Assembly (NCBI GenBank): GCA_038502055.1
Contig: JAXRKN010000043.1
Span: forward strand, 4,650,001-4,714,000
Length of the DNA: 64,000 nucleotides
Direction: 5' to 3'
Source: Tanytarsus gracilentus
Lineage: Eukaryota > Arthropoda > Insecta > Diptera > Chironomidae
Position 1 is the stretch's first letter. Each line of letters opens with the position of its first letter. Shown here piece by piece: positions 58,801 to 64,000 of the stretch. The notes beneath the pieces were generated by a model. It was given only the letters and a program-made list of their open reading frames with translations. It was not told the origin of the DNA and searched no databases. The position numbers and the translations under genes are program-made.

Positions 58801-60871
58801 GCTAAGTACATTTTTTATGTTAATCCTTTTTTTCTAAATTGCTCCTAATTGTGAAGATTAATTAATTTCTTAATGGATTTTTCTCCACCAGCTCTTTTAA
58901 TGATTTCTTTCTTGCATTTTTTATTTGCGTGTATAGGACGAGTCGGTTGTCCTCATTATATGGCACCTGAGGTTGTTTCAAGAAGACAGTACGGTAAACC
59001 GTGTGATGTTTGGGGAGCGGGAGTCATGCTTCATGTCCTACTTTCTGGTCGTTTACCTTTCCTTGGTTCTGGTCGACGATTACAAGAATCGATTGCAAGA
59101 GCACGTGTTGGTGTAAGTATTCCTTAAAATAATATTCTTAAGAAAAATTACTTTATGAGAAAATGTCATGCATCAGTTGGACACATCCGAGTGGAAACAA
59201 ATTTCATCAACCGCCAAAGATTTAGTGCTGAAAATGTTGTCACCCAACCCCCATCATCGGCCTTCCATAACGGAAGTCCTAGATCATCCATGGATACGAG
59301 TGAGTAATTTGGCATCGAGATAATTTTCTGTTGCTTCCGTTGAATTGTGAGACAAAAAAGTATTTTCTGGGTAATTTAATTGGTCTGAATAATTTGTTAT
59401 GCTACCCACAATTTCACTTTCTAGTTTGCAATTATGCTATGCATTGCATACTAAGTGGTGGAATTATTTTACATTGCATTCAGAGGGCAGACATTTGAAA
59501 TTGCTAAAATTACATGAGCAACGTATAATGAAAAAGTGAAATTTTTTAAATTTATGCTCGCACATAGCAAGCAATTAAAAAACGCCATAGAAACACAAAT
59601 TTAGTATTGCTGGCAAATCACGTTAGTTTAATACCTTTGAAAAAAGTTAACAAAAAACATCATGCCACAGCATCAGGTGAAAATTACTTCCAAGAAGAAA
59701 TCTGTTTATGGGACGCTAACCTAATTTGTAGAGACAATTGGATTTTTCCTTTTCAATTCTCCTTTCTCATGACGTGTTGGAAAAATTTTCTTCTCCACAG
59801 CTCTCTCTCGTATGCCATAAAATATGTGTGTGCATGAGCGAGGGTTATGGAGAATAAAAGAACACAAAAGCAAAAAGCATCTAGTGTGTTATGATTTTGT
59901 TGTGTAATGTTTGCTCATCTTTTAGTTTATGACTACGCCCTTATGTACATCTATTAAATATTCAAATTGTATATGAGTGCAAAGGGACTTACTTTTTATG
60001 ACACGACATCTTTTTGCACCAGTTTAACGTTCTTCTAAAAATATTACTTTTCCTGTGTCACTTTTTGCTCTCTCTATATATATTGAGTATCCGGGAGGCT
60101 TTTGCTCTCGACTTTATTCTTATCACATAATTTTATTTTCTTCTCCCTCTTCTTTAGGAACGAGACAAACAGCAACGACAGCACTTGAATGACACGGTAG
60201 AAGAGCTGAAACGTTTCAATGCACGACGAAAGCTGAAAGGTGCTGTTCAAGCAATAGCGAGTGGCGTCAGTCTTGATCCTTTATGCTGTACTGACATTGA
60301 TGCAGGTATGAATGACACATTTTTAAGCTATAATGAGATAAAAAATCATATTCATTAAAAAAAGTGCCCATCGGAACGGCGTCAGAGATGCTTAATGAGT
60401 GGGCGGATGAAGATGCGGGAATTGAGGCGGTGCAGCGAATTCTTGATGCTCTCGATGACGTGTCGGCATTACAAGACACACAAATTGACCCCGACGTGCT
60501 GATTTCGATGCTGCGAGATGGTCGATTACACGCCTTGCTACAGGTAGGCAATTAGAGAGGACATCAGCTGCTTAATTGCGTGAACTCAAATGGAAAGCAC
60601 TTCTGTGTGTTTTGTGCCTTTCCTTTGCCCTTTCACTCTAATATCACTTCTCATAATTATCATTCTCCTCTTCTTTCTTTTCAACCCATTTACCCACACA
60701 AAGCTTTTTGATCGCATCAATTCACAAGTGATGTCACCTTCTCATGCACCGCCAGGCGACGCAATAAATAGATGTCGAGATGCAGTCGATGCCATACAAT
60801 CAGCCACAAGTCATAAATATTCGAGAGATAGAGCGGAGCTTATTCATCTTCTAGGATCTCCTCACATTCAG
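43859..60871 (+). CDS. CASK: CASK (calcium/calmodulin-dependent serine protein kinase, MAGUK), 5' part
   Basis: CASK is a synaptic and junctional scaffold with a CaM-kinase-like domain, two L27 domains, PDZ, SH3 and guanylate kinase domains. Eleven coding exons lie here: 43859-43917, 51635-51747, 53476-53489, 53670-53761, 55011-55088, 55163-55344, 58937-59112, 59177-59299, 60158-60305, 60365-60543 and 60704-60871; about 444 residues, phases consistent. The kinase domain runs from [19 protein letters not shown] to about [11 protein letters not shown]. It has CASK's odd catalytic features: HRDVRP in the catalytic loop, and GFG (LAGFGSS) instead of DFG, the basis for Mg-independent activity. A CaM-binding-like segment ([12 protein letters not shown]) follows, then the first L27 domain ([14 protein letters not shown]...LLQLFDRI) and the start of the second. 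The rest lies beyond the right edge. The tail of exon 7 (RARVG) depends on one donor choice. Confidence 0.95.
45249..45927 (+). repeat. Left inverted-repeat arm
   Basis: This arm pairs with 46030-46708 in opposite orientation. If the CASK pre-mRNA is transcribed through it, the arms could fold into a stem of about 680 bp. Confidence 0.85.
46030..46708 (-). repeat. Right inverted-repeat arm
   Basis: Reverse complement of 45249-45927 with scattered substitutions. Confidence 0.85.
51748..53475 (+). other. CASK intron 2 (1.7 kb)
   Basis: An AT-rich intron ending just before a 14-nt exon. I see no other feature. Confidence 0.6.
53762..55010 (+). other. CASK intron 4 (1.25 kb)
   Basis: An AT-rich intron with no coding match or RNA gene that I can see. 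Confidence 0.6.
55345..58936 (+). other. CASK intron 6 (3.6 kb), with one candidate cassette exon
   Basis: This intron interrupts the kinase activation segment. It contains a 69-nt phase-preserving candidate exon at 57024-57092, described separately. The remainder is AT-rich and shows no other gene. Confidence 0.6.
57024..57092 (+). CDS. CASK: Candidate CASK cassette exon (23 residues in the activation segment)
   Basis: A 69-nt segment is flanked by an AG acceptor (CTCAACAG) and a strong donor (G|GTAAGC). It is open in the frame needed to join exon 6 (ends phase 1) to exon 7 (starts phase 1). It would insert [20 protein letters not shown], bounded by D-R and E-G, between IHG and RVGCPHYM. 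Its codons look protein-like: charged and not low complexity. Inclusion is inferred, not proven; chance open frames of this length are common. Confidence 0.5.
59300..60157 (+). other. CASK intron 8 (858 bp)
   Basis: AT-rich intron with a CT-rich tract before the acceptor. I see nothing else in it. Confidence 0.6.
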
Positions 60872-63800
60872 GTGAGTGCTTTCATAAATTATTATTCAAC
60901 AATCCCCCGTTTGACTCTTTCGCCTTTATGCCATCAACAAGAAGTTCTTTTTATTCCGTGAAGCATTATCACAAACAATATATTATTTTTTTCACAAGTG
61001 TGCGCGCGGCAACTTTAAATGAAAATGCTTTCACTGATGTGAAGCAAGTTTCTTCCTGGATAGAAAAAAAAGAAAACCTGAAAGTGATTTATGACAATTC
61101 CTCATGATATTTTTCTCTAATGTTGTTCATATCGAGGTAATCTTGTTGCCGCTAGTCTTATCTACTTTAATATCAAATTGTGATTCAGAGCAACAAACTT
61201 TAATACATTTCGTGATGTTGTAACTGATTCTCTTCTTCCTGTTTTAACTCTCACGTTGAATTTTTCTCTCATTTTCCGCTTTCCAGTTGGAAAAACAGAA
61301 TCATTCCAGTCTGCATGTACCGAGATTTTAGAAACTTACAATAGAGCTTTTATAGAAGCTTTCGATAGATGGAGCTTTCGATATGTTGCAAGGATATCTT
61401 TGTGTCCTAGATAAATTCAAGCCAACACGTGATTTTCTAATTTTTTTTTTGCAACGTCGGAAAAGGGATTCGAATATTATTTTTGCTACCAATTAAATTG
61501 AATGGTAAACAAAGTTCAGAACATTCATTATTATTTTAATCTGACCGGATTAATTAAAATTTTATGCATCAATAGTTATGGTTACAATGGTTTTATATAA
61601 AATGAAAATTTGTTGTTAAATCTGTCTATGATTCAGTTTAGGTAGCAAACTTTTTCATGCGAGAAATTTCTGTAATCTTAAAGCATTTTTAAAGGAAATT
61701 ATAAGGAAAAGATAAATTTTTCAAAAGAAACTCTGGTGAAAAATTGTGCGGCAATTTTTACAAATCTCAAGAGAAATAAAGTTTATTAAGCTTTCAATTT
61801 CAGCATAAACTCTCAAGAGTCAAAATGATAAAATTTAAAGCTTTTTTTGAAAGTTTATAATTTATTTTATTGCGGCTTTCTTACGTCTAGATATCCTTAA
61901 ATATTTAATGTACATTGAAGCATTAAAAATAACAGCATGCGATCGCATTAATATTAAACAAGTTCGGTGGCTTCATGCTGCAAATGCAATGTCATCACGC
62001 TTGTAAAATTTAGCATTCATGCGAGCCATGATGATGAATTATTATGCAATTTTCATAAATATACTATTAGAAGTGCGCTCTGTATTTATGAACTTTGCAT
62101 GTGAGTGTTTGGACAAATACCATCCTCCTCTTCTCCATGGCCATTGCGCAATTTACACGTTGCATTGTGCAAACTATTTTCAAATGAAATATTCAAATTT
62201 ATTCAAAATTTTCTGATAAACAACCTCAGTTTGAATGTTTTACATCAACTCAATAATATTTTTGACTGCTGTCGCATGAGTTTGGGATTTAAAAATTCAT
62301 TAATTTTCTATTCGATGGTTTCAGCAATTCAACTCGATGTAATGTTTAAATATTTGAGTCAATAATAATTTTGATACATTTTATCTCAACGAGTTCATCC
62401 TGAGGACATCATTGAAAAGCCAAAAGTCATGTCCAATTGATTCACTTCTCTACATACCTGTTTGATATTATCAATGTAAAAGGGATTAAATCAACTTTGT
62501 TGCATTTTTCATTTAAAACTTTTTATTTCAACAGAAGAGAGAAAATATTGAAACAACGTTTCGAAAACCAATAAATGCGAAATCAAATGAAAGCTTTTTT
62601 GTACATCAATAGCCATAAGCGTTTTCACAAATGTGCATAAAATGATAAATGTCATAAATGGAAAATTTACAGTTCCTTTGACATAAGCTCCTCGTTACTG
62701 AATGACAAATTCAAACTGCAATACCTTGAACAAAGCCGTATCCATGACAAATTTTGCACTTTCGGAAATTCATGTATGGACATAAAAACGAAATTCAATA
62801 CGAAGCAAAAAATGTGATTTTTTTTATAAAACTGAAAAGCATGTTCTTCGAGGACTAAAAAGATTTTAACGAACGACGTTGAATACCTCTTTGTTATTTT
62901 GTGCCACATTGTATTCGCATTTCAAGTATCATGTACATTAATGTTGCAATAAAAGGATTTCATGTGCATAGAGTGACTGGAGGCGAATAACGAAATCAAT
63001 ATCTAAATGCAAATATTATGCAAACCCACCTGCACATTTCCATTTTTCCCTTTATTCATTTTTTAAATAATAGAAATAGACTTCGCAACATGTTGCACGA
63101 GACCGTACAAAATCTCTCTCGATAACAATTAAAACTAATTGAGCCTTCGAGGTCGATAACAATCTCTCTCTATCTATTGTGAGGATTTTTGAGCATCATG
63201 AAATATTTTAGTCAGCAATTAAAAATCATTACTAGTTTTTGTTAACGATGTCTCTCAAAATGCACATCTGAGATTTTTTATGTTGTCTCGTTAAATGCGA
63301 TTGAGTGCCTTAAAGAGCTTGCTGATGTCTCGAAAAAAAAATAACCTTTTAAAGGACTTTAGTTTTACGCTTGCATGTGCAATTTCTCAACTTTTCCGTT
63401 TTCCGCATCATGACTTTTTTGTAAAACCCGTTTCACTCGCATGCGAGAGTAATTTTTCAAAGTACCTTGACTACTTTAATAAAATCATCTTCTATGAAGA
63501 CTTCACTTAATGGTGCATTATTTTAAGTTAAGCAATGTTTCACATTTTCTTATGGTTAACAGTGAATAAAGTAACTGACACTTTCCACAGCATTGGGAAA
63601 TATGCAAGAGCGAGAGAAGGAAAAGTTTTAAGATTTGCTGAAACTTTGAATCAGCTTTTAATGAAAAATGAAATGAAGCAAAGAAGATGACAACAGGAAG
63701 AGTCGAGTCTTATGCTAACGGCAATAAACTCTTAACTTACTTAATGAGCATTAAGAAATTTTGCATAATTTTGCAATTAAATGAAAAACTAATAGGAAAT

Positions 63801-64000
63801 GAGCACGAATTCGAAAACGTGATTTAAAATTTTGCAGACGCAAAAAATCATTTAAAAAAGGGATCGTTATGATGTATTTAAAGAGGTTGTAATTAAAGCA
63901 TTATAAAATTAATTATTAAATCAATTTTGCATGATTATCCTTTAAATTACTTAATTAAATTTTCCGACTCTCCAATTAACTGTTCTGTCAGTCTGAATTC
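60872..64000 (+). other. CASK intron 11, continuing past the right edge
   Basis: More than 3.1 kb follow the last visible CASK exon with no further exon that matches the second L27, PDZ, SH3 or guanylate kinase regions. The intron is AT-rich; short open frames in it look random. Confidence 0.6.

Noticed and set aside
1..64000. CRISPR arrays, bacterial operons, riboswitches and tRNA genes
   Set aside because: The window is animal nuclear DNA; no regularly spaced repeats and no tRNA box pairs were seen on reading both strands.

Overview
This window looks like nuclear DNA from an insect, most likely a dipteran and possibly a nematoceran midge. It is AT-rich, most introns are 50-150 bp with GT/AG ends, and genes are packed tightly on both strands. 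Secreted ferritin heavy- and light-chain genes lie head-to-head, an arrangement known from flies and mosquitoes. The Mitf helix-loop-helix loop and the TASK channel filter are of the type I associate with insects. All gene models were built by hand from reading frames, family knowledge and splice sites; no database was searched.

Layout. 1-5314: no convincing gene, a purine/pyrimidine-rich low-complexity tract. 5315-10276 (+): MAEA (CTLH/GID E3 ligase subunit) and single-exon WASHC4 (WASH complex). 11727-15359 (+): Mitf, a bHLH-zipper factor. 15576-23248 is a dense block: MED22 (-), mRpL9 (+), TSR2 (-), and a very large YLPM1 homologue (+) with four P-loop kinase-like units. 23804-25100 (+): TASK-type two-pore K+ channel. 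25423-27863: Fer1HCH (-) and Fer2LCH (+) share a 561-bp divergent promoter region. 28165-31020 (-): a small unknown ORF and a UBASH3-like histidine phosphatase. 31729-34476: PTPMT1 (+), SDHD (-), a short-chain dehydrogenase (+). 34820-36567 (+): glucosidase II beta subunit. 37163-40294 (-): a transmembrane adaptor-like protein full of tyrosine motifs. 40976-42519 (-): CDP-alcohol phosphotransferase of the EPT1/SELENOI type. 43859 to beyond the right edge (+): the 5' part of CASK, with large introns, one of which holds a 1.46-kb element with 679-bp inverted-repeat arms.

The genes are mostly unrelated housekeeping functions, with three functional groupings. The ferritin pair makes two subunits of one secreted complex and probably shares control. 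MED22/mRpL9, TSR2/YLPM1 and SDHD/SDR are divergent pairs with 5' ends about 160-260 bp apart. Lysosome/endosome regulators (Mitf, WASHC4) are neighbours, but nothing shows that this matters.

The most unusual items are: (1) the fourfold amplification of P-loop kinase units in YLPM1; (2) a phase-preserving 69-nt cassette-exon candidate that would put 23 residues into the CASK activation segment; (3) the PAG1/LAT-like adaptor with about 20 tyrosine motifs; (4) the long near-perfect inverted repeat in CASK intron 1; (5) a stop/start ATGA overlap between a small membrane-protein ORF and the SDR start.
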